12,952 nt of DNA from Ga0074139 sp046336825 (GCA_046336825.1 JBKDFX010000073.1:1-12952); one strand, 5' to 3'. Shown: positions 1 to 7,030, counted from the stretch's first letter. Numbers and translations are program-made. Notes: generated by a model not told the origin, from the sequence alone.

Positions 1-17
1 GTTTTTGCTGAACTAAA

Positions 18-177
18 TTAAACCCTTGAATGGCCTGAGGTGTCCCTCTTCTTTCGACGCAAGGTCCAGGCCATCACGAAAAGAAGAACAACTCCCAATA
101 CATACCCAAAAACTACCGCCGATGTCCCTAAGTTCTCTAAATTCGAAATTGGGGACTTGAATATCCAAAAACGTCAT
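18..177 (-). pseudogene. Possible frameshifted remnant of a small single-pass membrane protein
   Basis: One minus-strand frame, open from 173 down to a TAA at 18-20, encodes a typical transmembrane segment (core FGYVLGVVLLFVMAW) followed at once by a basic stop-transfer stretch (TLRRKKRD). It has no ATG, GTG or well-placed TTG start before the membrane segment. The only upstream ATG, at 175-177, lies in another frame and begins MTFLDIQVPNFE. Removing one T from the TTT run near 139-141 would join the two parts into about 53 residues, the size of small accessory membrane proteins of the CcoQ/CcmD type. That family link is only a size and topology analogy. The Shine-Dalgarno before 177 is weak (GAG about 12 nt upstream). 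It could be a decayed gene, a sequencing indel, or chance hydrophobic coding. I cannot separate these. Confidence 0.25.
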
Positions 178-300
178 TTTTTCTAAACTCAATTAGTTTT
201 TGTTCTTCAGGCTCATCACATTAATTTGGGCAATGGTATAGAAAGTGCTATTAGCAGTTTCTATTGTTGAATGATCAAATTATAGGAAGCTTTAAGTATT
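178..300. other. Intergenic stretch upstream of the 301-987 gene, no gene seen
   Basis: This AT-rich segment separates the possible membrane-protein remnant from the plus-strand secreted gene. It holds an extended -10-like TGGTATAGA around 234-242 and AGGAAG near 283-288, about 12 nt before the ATG at 301, which could serve as a loosely spaced ribosome binding site. No coding frame or strong hairpin is evident. Confidence 0.3.
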
Positions 301-987
301 ATGAGTCAGCGATTAAAATGCATTATAATTTTAGTACTTAGCTTACAATTAAAATTATTAGCAGAAACAGTATGTAAATCTTCAATCAGTGGTTTAGGAG
401 AAGTGAGTTCCATCGCTAGTGCTTTAGAAAAAAGGTTTGGTGTTCAAAAGTTCACAACATATACAAATTTTAAAGTTGCACAGTTAGAAACAAATAATTC
501 ACTCGTTCGGCAAGGGAGTTACAACTCAGTTTTAAAAATGGCTTTTGAGCTGGACCGATACTATGATAAAATTTTAAAAAAAAGTCTTGTACAATTGGAT
601 TTGAAAACTGATCCAATTGAAAGCGCCAATGACCTTGCAAATGTTGCAGACAGGGATCAATTCAATTCTTCCCTTTATTTAGAATTAAAGTCTTTTTTAC
701 AAAGAAGAAAAATCAATCATCTGGTCTTCAGTTATCAAGAAGTGAGGAGTTGGAAGCAAGACTCTAATGGTGAGTGGAAGCCTGATGAGTTGCATGCTCC
801 AATTGAAAAAATAATTCTATTACCGCCAGGTGTAAATTCTGTCTCCGAAAGAGCTTACTATATTCGAACATTTCGAGGTAAAGTTTATACTTTTGGTTCA
901 AGTCTTTTTAGTCTTAGCCACTTTTTAGAAGCCATGGTCAGCTACCATGAGCTTCTTGAAGAGAATAATAATTTGAATATTAAATAA
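301..987 (+). CDS. Secreted protein of unknown family
   Basis: This 228-residue protein is not one I recognise. Residues 1-21 form a Sec signal peptide: a short basic start (MSQRLK), a hydrophobic core (CIIILVLSLQLKLL) and a likely cleavage after LLA, before ETVCKSS, so it should act in the periplasm or outside. The mature part has no further membrane segment; a charged, helix-prone region around residues 75-140 is followed by a more beta-like half with aromatic residues (residues 185-200 read roughly YYIRTFRGKVYTFG). The only mature cysteine is close to the cleavage site, so there is no internal disulfide. The coding DNA is clearly more AT-rich than hflX, maeB or fadIJ nearby, suggesting an accessory or recently acquired gene. 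It converges on the CBS gene with an 8-bp gap and no visible terminator. The gene is convincing; function is unknown. Confidence 0.72.
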   Translation: MSQRLKCIIILVLSLQLKLLAETVCKSSISGLGEVSSIASALEKRFGVQKFTTYTNFKVAQLETNNSLVRQGSYNSVLKMAFELDRYYDKILKKSLVQLDLKTDPIESANDLANVADRDQFNSSLYLELKSFLQRRKINHLVFSYQEVRSWKQDSNGEWKPDELHAPIEKIILLPPGVNSVSERAYYIRTFRGKVYTFGSSLFSLSHFLEAMVSYHELLEENNNLNIK

Positions 988-995
988 TGAGATGA

Positions 996-1400
996 TTAGG
1001 CATCTCCGCGTGAAATTTCAATCAATGCATTCAGAGCATCAGTCACCGTGAAAATTCCCGTGAACTCTTGACCTTCCATCACGAGTACGCTGCCTATTTT
1101 TTTCTCAGACATCAAAAAAGCCACGGATTCTAAAGTATCCTGTGAATCCACGGTGAAGGGCTCAGGAATCATAATATCTTTGGCGGTGACTAAAAATTTT
1201 TCTCTTGCTGATAGACCTAAAGCCACTCGAACATCGCGGTCGCTTAAAATGCCGACAATGGCATTTCCCTTTGTTACTGGAAGATGGCGCACGCCATTGG
1301 TTTTCATGAGTTTTTGAATCTCATCGATGTGAGTATCAACAGAACAAGTGATGGGGTTGGGTGTGGTGAACTCTTCAACAGGAACTTGAAACTGACTCAT
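996..1400 (-). CDS. Two-CBS-domain regulatory protein
   Basis: This 134-residue cytosolic protein is little more than a tandem CBS (Bateman) module. CBS1 spans about residues 10-62 and carries the family signature GVRHLPV (36-42), then GILSDRD (50-56). CBS2 spans about 73-130, with MIPEPFTVD, an alternating hydrophobic strand (IGSVLVMEG) and GIFTVTDAL. Such stand-alone modules bind adenosine nucleotides or related ligands in the cleft between domains and act as regulators or oligomerisation units; the ligand here cannot be told from sequence. The ATG at 1400 follows a good GAGG Shine-Dalgarno 5-6 nt upstream. The gene begins 21 nt after the hflX stop on the same strand, so both are probably co-transcribed and it may respond to energy or stress state alongside HflX. 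No catalytic domain is fused. Family assignment is secure; role is not. Confidence 0.93.
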   Translation of the reverse strand: MSQFQVPVEEFTTPNPITCSVDTHIDEIQKLMKTNGVRHLPVTKGNAIVGILSDRDVRVALGLSAREKFLVTAKDIMIPEPFTVDSQDTLESVAFLMSEKKIGSVLVMEGQEFTGIFTVTDALNALIEISRGDA

Positions 1401-1421
1401 GCAGACCTCGCTTTTAGAGGC

Positions 1422-2687
1422 CTACTTTAAGATGTATTCCCGCCATTTGGCAATCTGCGCCGGTGTCATTTGTGCAAAACAAACACTGCCTTCTGTGGCG
1501 GTCTCTTTTTTAATCAGTTTGACCTCACGGTTGAGGTCGTAAATTTTATGCTCCTGTTCGCGCTTAAAAAAGAGCTGAACGGGAGTGTGTAAATCCTGAA
1601 TCATATCCACCATCAATTTTTTAAGGCTCTCAATCCCTTGTCCGGTGGCGGCGCTGACAAAAACCCGTGGGTGTTCTCGGACTTGAAACTGTTTTTCCAC
1701 TCCGGCCACATCCATTTTATTAAAAACATGCAAAATCTTTTTATCTTCCCACTTAAACTCTCTCATGAGGTTTTCCACCACTTCAATTTGTCGGATCATA
1801 TTGGGAGAAGATAGATCCACAACATGAATCAGAACATCCGCTTCCGAAGACTCTTCCAAAGTGGCTTTGAAGGCCTCAATCAGTTGTGTGGGAAGTTTTC
1901 TGATAAAACCCACGGTGTCGGTGACTACGGCGGGGGGGCCGTCTGGCAGAAAAACTTTTCGAGTGGTGGGATCCAAGGTGGCAAAAACTTGGTTTTTCAC
2001 CATCACTTGTGCTCCAGTGAGGCGATTCAGAAGCGAGCTTTTACCTGAGTTGGTGTAACCCACGAGAGCAAAACTGGGAACTTCATGGCGCTTTCGAGAC
2101 TGTCGGTACTGCGCTCGGTTTTTTCGAACTGTTTCCAGTTTCTTTTTAATTTGAGCCACGCGCTCTCGCACACGTCGTCGGTCGTTTTCAAGGGCAGTTT
2201 CCCCGGGTCCGCGGGTTCCAATTCCGCCCCCTTGGCGAGAAAGCGAGCCCTGCCAAGCGTCTACCATGCGAGGCATTTGATCTAACAGTTGTGCAAGTTC
2301 CACTTGAAGTTTTCCTTCAAAGGTCTGAGCTCGTCTGGCAAAAATATCTAAAATCAACTGATTGCGGTCGATGACTCGGGCTTTAATTTCAGTTTCCAAG
2401 TTACGGGCTTGAACACCGGTGAGTTGGTGATCCACCACCACAACAGTGGCTCCAGATTCTTGAACCATCTCAGCCACTTCTTGAACTTTTCCAGTTCCTA
2501 TCAAAGTGGCTGGATTCCAAGAAGGCAGAGTTTGGATGATGGCACCTACGATTTCTCCACCAGCCGCGCGAACTAAATCTTCCAGTTCTAATAAATTTTC
2601 TTTTATTTCTGTGATGGGTTCCGATTTAAGTCCTACACCGATGACGAGTGCTCTCTCCGCATTCCGAATTTGTGATGACTGTGTCAA
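1422..2687 (-). CDS. hflX: Ribosome-associated GTPase HflX
   Basis: HflX is a cytosolic GTPase that binds the 50S subunit and splits stalled or hibernating 70S ribosomes under stress. The 421-residue product matches the family's length and order: N-terminal HflX domain (about 12-200) with the conserved segments LIGTGKVQE, VDHQLTGVQARNLE, VIDRNQLILDIFARRAQTFE and GGIGTRGPGE (154-163); then the G domain with P-loop GYTNSGKSS (210-218), switch region FATLDPTTR (235-243), DTVGF (257-261), NKMD (323-326) and SAATG (345-349); then a C-terminal domain (about 365-421). The start is TTG at 2687: no in-frame ATG occurs before residue 74, which is already inside the conserved domain, and AAGGGG lies about 9 nt upstream of the TTG. 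A modest sigma70-like promoter lies at 2725-2752. The CBS gene follows 21 nt downstream. hfq, often near hflX in proteobacteria, is absent from this window. Confidence 0.97.
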   Translation of the reverse strand: MTQSSQIRNAERALVIGVGLKSEPITEIKENLLELEDLVRAAGGEIVGAIIQTLPSWNPATLIGTGKVQEVAEMVQESGATVVVVDHQLTGVQARNLETEIKARVIDRNQLILDIFARRAQTFEGKLQVELAQLLDQMPRMVDAWQGSLSRQGGGIGTRGPGETALENDRRRVRERVAQIKKKLETVRKNRAQYRQSRKRHEVPSFALVGYTNSGKSSLLNRLTGAQVMVKNQVFATLDPTTRKVFLPDGPPAVVTDTVGFIRKLPTQLIEAFKATLEESSEADVLIHVVDLSSPNMIRQIEVVENLMREFKWEDKKILHVFNKMDVAGVEKQFQVREHPRVFVSAATGQGIESLKKLMVDMIQDLHTPVQLFFKREQEHKIYDLNREVKLIKKETATEGSVCFAQMTPAQIAKWREYILK

Positions 2688-2724
2688 ATCGAAAAACCCC
2701 TTTTGTTGAGGACGTCTTAATAAA

Positions 2725-2752
2725 AGTCTAGCAGCCTGTTTTAAAAGTGCAA
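2725..2752 (-). promoter_or_regulatory. Candidate sigma70-like promoter for hflX
   Basis: On the minus strand TTGCAC (2747-2752) is followed by a 16-bp spacer and TAGACT (2725-2730), matching consensus at 3/6 and 4/6. It would give a leader of about 30 nt before the TTG start, long enough for the AAGGGG ribosome site. It abuts the terminator hairpin of the upstream lipoprotein gene, so hflX would start just as the previous transcript ends. Matches are modest, so this is a candidate only. Confidence 0.3.
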
Positions 2753-2781
2753 GGCCCCACTTGAGATTATCAAATGGGGCC
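2753..2781 (-). terminator. Hairpin terminator after the Cys-repeat lipoprotein gene
   Basis: An inverted repeat pairs GGCCCCA (2753-2759) with TGGGGCC (2775-2781), then, past one mismatch, TTGA (2761-2764) with TCAA (2770-2773), around a 5-nt loop. It lies 37 bp downstream of the stop at 2818 on the minus strand. The run after the stem on that strand (TTGCACTTTTAA) is only partly T-rich, so efficiency may be moderate. Confidence 0.55.
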
Positions 2782-2817
2782 CATTAGATTCATTTATGGT
2801 TGTTATTGAGTCGTTGT

Positions 2818-4386
2818 TTAGCCGCGAAAACGTGGTGGACGTGGCGCTGGCTCCTCGCCACGGGGAGGAGGTGAAGGTCGCTCTTCTCTACGGGGAGGCT
2901 CTGGACGTGGCGCTGGTCTCTCTTCTCGAGGCGGAGTGGGACGTGGCGCTGGTCTTTCTTCACGAGGTGGAGTGGGACGTGGCACTGGTCTTTCTTCACG
3001 TGGTGGAAGGGGACGGATAGGTTCAGGTCGTGGATTGGGGCGAGGGGGAAGTGGACGCGGATTTACTCGTACACAGGCGCGAAGACTGGGGTCCCAACGT
3101 TCACCGACTGAACAGCGAATGGGATTATTATCCACACATCTTTGGAAGCGCGGGTCCCATTGCTCTCCATATCGGCATGTGATGGGACGTGGACGGCAAG
3201 ATCCAATCAAGTGATCAAAGTAATCATTTCCAGAACAATGCTCAACTCGGCGAATACAGCGGTTCAAGGATTCAGAAAAGTACTCATTGAATCCGCAGGC
3301 GCGTGGCAAGGGTCTGCAGTAGTTGCGATCATAATCAAAGTAATATCCGAAAGAGCAGGAGCGATGAATGATTTCACACTCACGCGTGACATAGGAGTAA
3401 CGAGTTCCCACGGGACAAGTGTAGCTGAGTCTGACACATCTTCCAGCGTAGGAATCATATTCGTAATTCCAAGGACATCGAGGGTGGCTTACGGGGCGAC
3501 ACTCTCCGTAAAAGGAATCATAAATCCAGTTGCTGGGGCAATCAGGTCTAACTGAGTAGGGACGGCAGGAATTGGTTAATTCATCGAAAAAAGTACCTGG
3601 TCCGCAAGTGATGGCTTGATAGGGAACACAGTAACCCAACTGCTGATCAAAATAGTAACCTGAAGGGCAGAGGGGAGCCTGTGGAGGCGTATCTGTTTCT
3701 AATATTTCAATTTGCAATTGAGAGTAGCTCACTCGATTAAGATCATCTCTGACTTCAACAGCAAAACGTTTAACGCCTTTTTCTCGAAGGGTGCCTTCAA
3801 GGCTGACTTGAGACTGCGTTGTTCTTAAGGTCAAACCACGGGGAAGAGTTAATTTGTGATCAGAAACCTGAACAGTTCTTCCTTGGGTCTCCAATGAGAT
3901 TTGAGCTTGGTAGCGAGTGTTGAGAATCGCATCACTTAAATATTGGGAACTGGTAATATAAGGATAGCGTGAGGTTTCAGAATTTTTTGAAATCAAACAC
4001 AGTTGATCTTGATGAAGAATTTGATCAGCACTGGTTGCGGTGACATTAAAACACCACCGACCCACCATCAAAGGGGTCCCAAAAAGCACCACTTCTTTAC
4101 TGGTGCTCATTTCTAAATTCAATCCAGGGGGCAGTTCAGTTTCAGCAATTCCCCATGCGATGGGTTCTCGTGCCTCAGCGCCAAGGCTCAAAGGAATTTC
4201 AGTGTAACCTCCGTACTGGACAGTTAAGTTTTCAAGATCAGTTGAAATTTTCGAAACTGAACCTGCTTGAAAGGCATCACCTGTGGGTGAGTAGGACCCG
4301 CTGGAATGACATGATAAACTGATAAATGTTAACAATGCCGTCAGCAAATAAGCTGCGGCTTTGAGCCTCGATCGAAACGAATGCAT
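2818..4386 (-). CDS. Putative surface lipoprotein: Ig-like domains, ten CX12C repeats, Pro/Arg/Glu tail
   Basis: The 522-residue protein is modular. Residues 1-26 look like a lipoprotein-type signal peptide ending ISLSC, with Cys26 as the candidate lipidation site, though Ser at -3 is not the usual Leu. Residues about 52-135 and 143-230 resemble putative Ig/cadherin-like (He_PIG) domains: ELPPGLNLE with GTP(L)MVGRWCFNVTA, and LPRGLTL with GTLREKGVKRFAVEV. Residues 240-438 hold ten consecutive CX12C modules at a 20-22-residue period, each with an aromatic at module position 7 and usually Asp at position 8. Residues 443-522 are a low-complexity tail rich in Pro, Arg and Glu. The start ATG has a very strong GGGGG site 5 nt upstream, partly inside a hairpin (4395-4416). 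The Cys modules faintly recall chitin-binding (CBM14) or EGF-like spacing; no homologue can be confirmed. Likely envelope-anchored adhesion or binding protein, by inference. Confidence 0.82.
   Translation of the reverse strand: MHSFRSRLKAAAYLLTALLTFISLSCHSSGSYSPTGDAFQAGSVSKISTDLENLTVQYGGYTEIPLSLGAEAREPIAWGIAETELPPGLNLEMSTSKEVVLFGTPLMVGRWCFNVTATSADQILHQDQLCLISKNSETSRYPYITSSQYLSDAILNTRYQAQISLETQGRTVQVSDHKLTLPRGLTLRTTQSQVSLEGTLREKGVKRFAVEVRDDLNRVSYSQLQIEILETDTPPQAPLCPSGYYFDQQLGYCVPYQAITCGPGTFFDELTNSCRPYSVRPDCPSNWIYDSFYGECRPVSHPRCPWNYEYDSYAGRCVRLSYTCPVGTRYSYVTRECEIIHRSCSFGYYFDYDRNYCRPLPRACGFNEYFSESLNRCIRRVEHCSGNDYFDHLIGSCRPRPITCRYGEQWDPRFQRCVDNNPIRCSVGERWDPSLRACVRVNPRPLPPRPNPRPEPIRPLPPREERPVPRPTPPREERPAPRPTPPREERPAPRPEPPRREERPSPPPRGEEPAPRPPRFRG
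2899..3006 (-). repeat. Three tandem 36-bp units encoding PPREERPxPRPx
   Basis: Within the lipoprotein tail, residues 461-496 are three consecutive 12-residue units PPREERP(V/A)PRP(T/E), encoded by three near-identical 36-bp blocks. A degenerate fourth unit (PPRREERPSPPP) extends the pattern to about 2863. Being in frame and a multiple of three, copy-number change by slippage or recombination would lengthen or shorten the tail without breaking the gene. Confidence 0.85.
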
Positions 4387-4394
4387 AATTTCCC

Positions 4395-4416
4395 CCTGTT
4401 ACTTTTGTGTGACAGG
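4395..4416 (-). promoter_or_regulatory. Leader hairpin overlapping the ribosome binding site of the lipoprotein gene
   Basis: On the minus strand CCTGTCAC and GTAACAGG flank a 6-nt loop, forming an 8-position stem with one imperfect pair (C opposite A). The 3' arm ends in the first two G of the GGGGG Shine-Dalgarno, which lies 5 nt before the ATG at 4386. The fold could partly mask the ribosome site, or the repeat could be a DNA operator. Only the symmetry is seen; the role is inferred. Confidence 0.35.
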
Positions 4417-4463
4417 TCAAACAAAAGCAAGAGTAGGGCCAAGGTATAAATATTTTTTTGGCA

Positions 4464-4510
4464 CCAGTTTTAAAAATTAATTCATAACATTTTTTAAAAA
4501 TTAAAACTGG
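4464..4510 (-). terminator. AT-rich inverted repeat after maeB, possible weak terminator
   Basis: A perfect 10-bp inverted repeat (CCAGTTTTAA at 4464-4473 and TTAAAACTGG at 4501-4510) lies just past the maeB stop at 4521. The 27-nt interior is nearly all A/T and can pair further. The minus-strand sequence after the stem is A-rich rather than T-rich, so classic intrinsic termination is doubtful. It also lies upstream of the lipoprotein gene and could instead be a binding site. Confidence 0.35.
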
Positions 4511-4520
4511 GTTGAAAAAA

Positions 4521-6836
4521 TTAAACCTGAGCTGAAACGTTTCTTTGACCGCGCACCTGTTGTAGATACTGAGCTTCAAGGGCCGTGATCACCACTGAAT
4601 GCACAATGCCTTCCACCGTCGTGGTGCGTTGTAAAACATTGGCGGCCTGTTTAACTCCCATTAAAAATGGCCCGATCACTTCCAATTTTCCCACTTGCTG
4701 TAAAAGTTTGTAGGAAATATTAGCACTCTCAAGGTTGGGGAAGATTAAAATATTCTCACCATCCACAGAGCTCAAATTAGAAAATGGGAAAATTCTCTTC
4801 ACAATGCTGGAATTGACCGCGGCATCGGCTTGGATGTCTCCATCACAAACAATTTTGGGTTCCATTTGTTTAAAAATTTCAGCGGCCTTTTTCATTTTAG
4901 CAGGAGTTCCTTGAGCACCAGTGAAGTTGGAATAAGACAGCATGGCCACTCGGGGAGTCTGACCAAAATACTCAGCAATTCGAGAAGCTTGTTTGGCCAT
5001 TTGAGCCAGTTGCTCAGGGCTGGGATTAAAATTCACTGTGCTGTCAGCCAAAAGTAAAAATTCTTTTTCAGAGAGAACAATGTTTACTCCGGCAGGAACT
5101 CCATCTTTATGAAGACCCACGGTTTGTAAGATGGGTTTCACGGCTTCGGCATAACTTTGGCTGGCTCCAGTCACAAGTCCATCGGCATCTCCCATTCGAA
5201 GCATCATGGATCCATAGTAATCGGGATTGGCCATCAGTCTTTCGGCTTCACGTAAAGTAAGACCTTTTCGCTGACGTAATTTATAAAGTTCTTCAGAGTA
5301 TTTTTTGTACTGTGGACTTTGTGATGGATGGATAATGGGCACATTGGCCAAGGATCGCAATTCAAGGGTTTTAATTTTTTCTGAGATCACACCGGGGTAT
5401 CCCAACAAAATGGGTTCACAAATTTTTTCTTCAACTAAAATTTGTAAGGCCTTTAAAACTTTAGCAGAACTTCCTTCAGGGAAAACAATTTTAGGCAATT
5501 TTCCTGAGTCACTGGCATTTCTGTGAACACGGTGAATGGCGGATCTGATGAAGGCTGTACTGGGTCCTTGGTAGGCCTCCAGTTGATCGTGATATTTTTC
5601 CCAATCGGTGATGGGTTTTCGAGCCACTCCAGATTCCATGGCCGCTTTGGCCACAGCCGGTGCCACCCACATGAGAACTCGAGGATCAAAGGGTTTAGGG
5701 ATCAAATACTCTCGTCCGAATTTAAAAGTTTTACCACCGTAAGTGTCACTGACTTTTTCAGGAACTTCTTGCCTAGCCAAAGTCGCCAAAGCGTGAACGG
5801 CCGCCAGTTTCATTTCTTCGTTGATTTGTTTGGAGCGAGTGTCCAAGGCTCCTCGGAAAATGGAGGGAAATCCCAGTACGTTATTCACTTGGTTGGGAAA
5901 GTCAGATCTTCCTGTGGCCACAATCGCATCCGGCCTGGCTTTGCGGGCCTCTGGCGGAGTGATTTCAGGATCTGGATTGGCCATGGCAAAAATGATGGGA
6001 TCTTTGTTCATTTTCATCAGCATGGCGCCAGTCACAGCTCCCGCCACAGAAAGTCCCACAAATACATCAGCTCCATCGAGAGCTTCTTCAAGCGTGCGAG
6101 CGCTGGTTTCCACTGCAAATTCATCTTTGTATTTATTCATTCCTGATTTGCGACCCTTGTAGATCACGCCTGAGGAATCACACATAATTAAATTCTGTGG
6201 TTTAACTCCGAGGGATTTAAAAATCTTCGAACAGGCAATGGCGGAAGCTCCTGCTCCGTTCACGACCAAGCGGATACTGCCGATTTCTTTACCCGTAATG
6301 AAGCAAGCGTTCAGTAAAGCGGCTCCTGACACAATGGCCGTTCCATGTTGGTCATCATGGAAAACAGGAATGTTCATTTCTTTTTTAAGAGTTTCTTCAA
6401 TTTCAAAACACTCAGGCGCTTTGATGTCTTCTAGGTTAATACCACCAAAGGTGGGTTCTAAATTTCTAACAGCTAAACAAAATTCTTGCACATCCTGGGT
6501 TTTGATTTCGATGTCGATGGAATCAAGCCCTGCGAATTGTTTAAATAAAATGCTTTTACCTTCCATCACAGGCTTTGAAGCCAAGGGGCCAATGTTTCCC
6601 AAACCTAAAACGGCAGTTCCGTTGGAAATCACACCCACGAGATTGCCTTTGTTGGTGAATTCATAAACTCGATCTGCATCTTTGGCGATGGCTTTACAAG
6701 GCGCTGCCACTCCTGGACTGTAGGCCAGGGAAAGATCCTTTTCGGTGGCGCAGGGTTTTGAAGAATTCACTTCCAGTTTTCCAGGTTTTCCTTTGGAGTG
6801 ATAGTCGAGGGCTTCTTGGTCGTGGGCTGAAATCAT
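4521..6836 (-). CDS. maeB: NADP-type malic enzyme fused to a phosphotransacetylase-like domain
   Basis: This cytosolic enzyme converts malate to pyruvate and CO2 while reducing NAD(P). The 771-residue length fits the MaeB family (E. coli about 759). The N-terminal malic enzyme shows SLAYSPGVAAP (36-46, with the conserved Tyr39), GKSILFKQFAG (93-103, Lys94), EDIKAPECFEIE (136-147), metal-site FHDDQHGTA (159-167), the Rossmann motif GAGASA (194-199) and MANPDPEI (285-292). From about residue 430 a PTA-like domain follows (PEGSSAKVLKA, MGDADGLVTGA, MLSYSNFTGAQ, DGDIQADAAV, LIFPNLESAN). In MaeB proteins this domain generally serves as an acetyl-CoA-responsive allosteric part rather than an active transferase. 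The ATG at 6836 is supported by AGAGGA about 9 nt upstream. The gene is transcribed away from fadI-fadJ, whose product acetyl-CoA is a plausible effector. Assignment is secure; cofactor preference (NADP over NAD) is by family. Confidence 0.97.
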   Translation of the reverse strand: MISAHDQEALDYHSKGKPGKLEVNSSKPCATEKDLSLAYSPGVAAPCKAIAKDADRVYEFTNKGNLVGVISNGTAVLGLGNIGPLASKPVMEGKSILFKQFAGLDSIDIEIKTQDVQEFCLAVRNLEPTFGGINLEDIKAPECFEIEETLKKEMNIPVFHDDQHGTAIVSGAALLNACFITGKEIGSIRLVVNGAGASAIACSKIFKSLGVKPQNLIMCDSSGVIYKGRKSGMNKYKDEFAVETSARTLEEALDGADVFVGLSVAGAVTGAMLMKMNKDPIIFAMANPDPEITPPEARKARPDAIVATGRSDFPNQVNNVLGFPSIFRGALDTRSKQINEEMKLAAVHALATLARQEVPEKVSDTYGGKTFKFGREYLIPKPFDPRVLMWVAPAVAKAAMESGVARKPITDWEKYHDQLEAYQGPSTAFIRSAIHRVHRNASDSGKLPKIVFPEGSSAKVLKALQILVEEKICEPILLGYPGVISEKIKTLELRSLANVPIIHPSQSPQYKKYSEELYKLRQRKGLTLREAERLMANPDYYGSMMLRMGDADGLVTGASQSYAEAVKPILQTVGLHKDGVPAGVNIVLSEKEFLLLADSTVNFNPSPEQLAQMAKQASRIAEYFGQTPRVAMLSYSNFTGAQGTPAKMKKAAEIFKQMEPKIVCDGDIQADAAVNSSIVKRIFPFSNLSSVDGENILIFPNLESANISYKLLQQVGKLEVIGPFLMGVKQAANVLQRTTTVEGIVHSVVITALEAQYLQQVRGQRNVSAQV

Positions 6837-7030
6837 GGTTGAATTTCCTCTCTGGAAATTTGTGGAGCCCAGACTCTAAAATTGGCCGAAATCTGCGTCA
6901 CGACGCGAGCAGTTATTTTGTGCTAAGAATCACTTTGTGCAAGTTGTTCTCAGTAGCTTAGACTTTTAAGAGAGATCCAATTCAGTCAACATGAAAAGCC
7001 GCATAAGAAACTCATCAAGGAAGGTTCACT
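6837..7030. promoter_or_regulatory. Divergent control region between maeB and fadI
   Basis: This 194-bp gap must hold promoters for both maeB (minus) and fadI (plus). Visible structure includes a near-contiguous inverted repeat GCGTC-AC-GACGC (6895-6906) and two direct copies of TTTGTGC (6917-6923 and 6934-6940) 17 bp apart. The fadI ribosome site AAGGAAGG ends 6 nt before the ATG at 7031. No promoter pair with good consensus stands out on either strand. The repeats are candidate binding sites for a shared regulator, but none matches an operator I can name. Confidence 0.5.

Noticed and set aside
2899..3006. 36-bp repeats as a CRISPR array
   Set aside because: The units are directly adjacent without spacers and encode an in-frame protein repeat; no cas genes are nearby.
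2936..3555. Plus-strand open frames opposite the lipoprotein gene (2936-3214 and 3142-3555)
   Set aside because: They are antisense to the Cys-module and Pro-rich coding repeats; their length and Gly/Arg richness follow from the repeats on the other strand, and they have no ribosome sites or recognisable domains.
4277..4579. 100-codon minus-strand frame bridging the maeB end and the lipoprotein start
   Set aside because: It overlaps both real genes in another frame and runs through the AT-rich inverted repeat; no ribosome site supports it.
5523..6146. 207-codon plus-strand frame inside maeB
   Set aside because: It is wholly antisense to the conserved malic enzyme domain, its composition is Ser/His/Phe-rich as expected of a shadow frame, and it has no start signal.
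6935..6963. TTGTGC with a 17-bp spacer to TTAGAC as the fadI promoter
   Set aside because: The -10 hexamer matches consensus at only two positions, so calling it would be guesswork.
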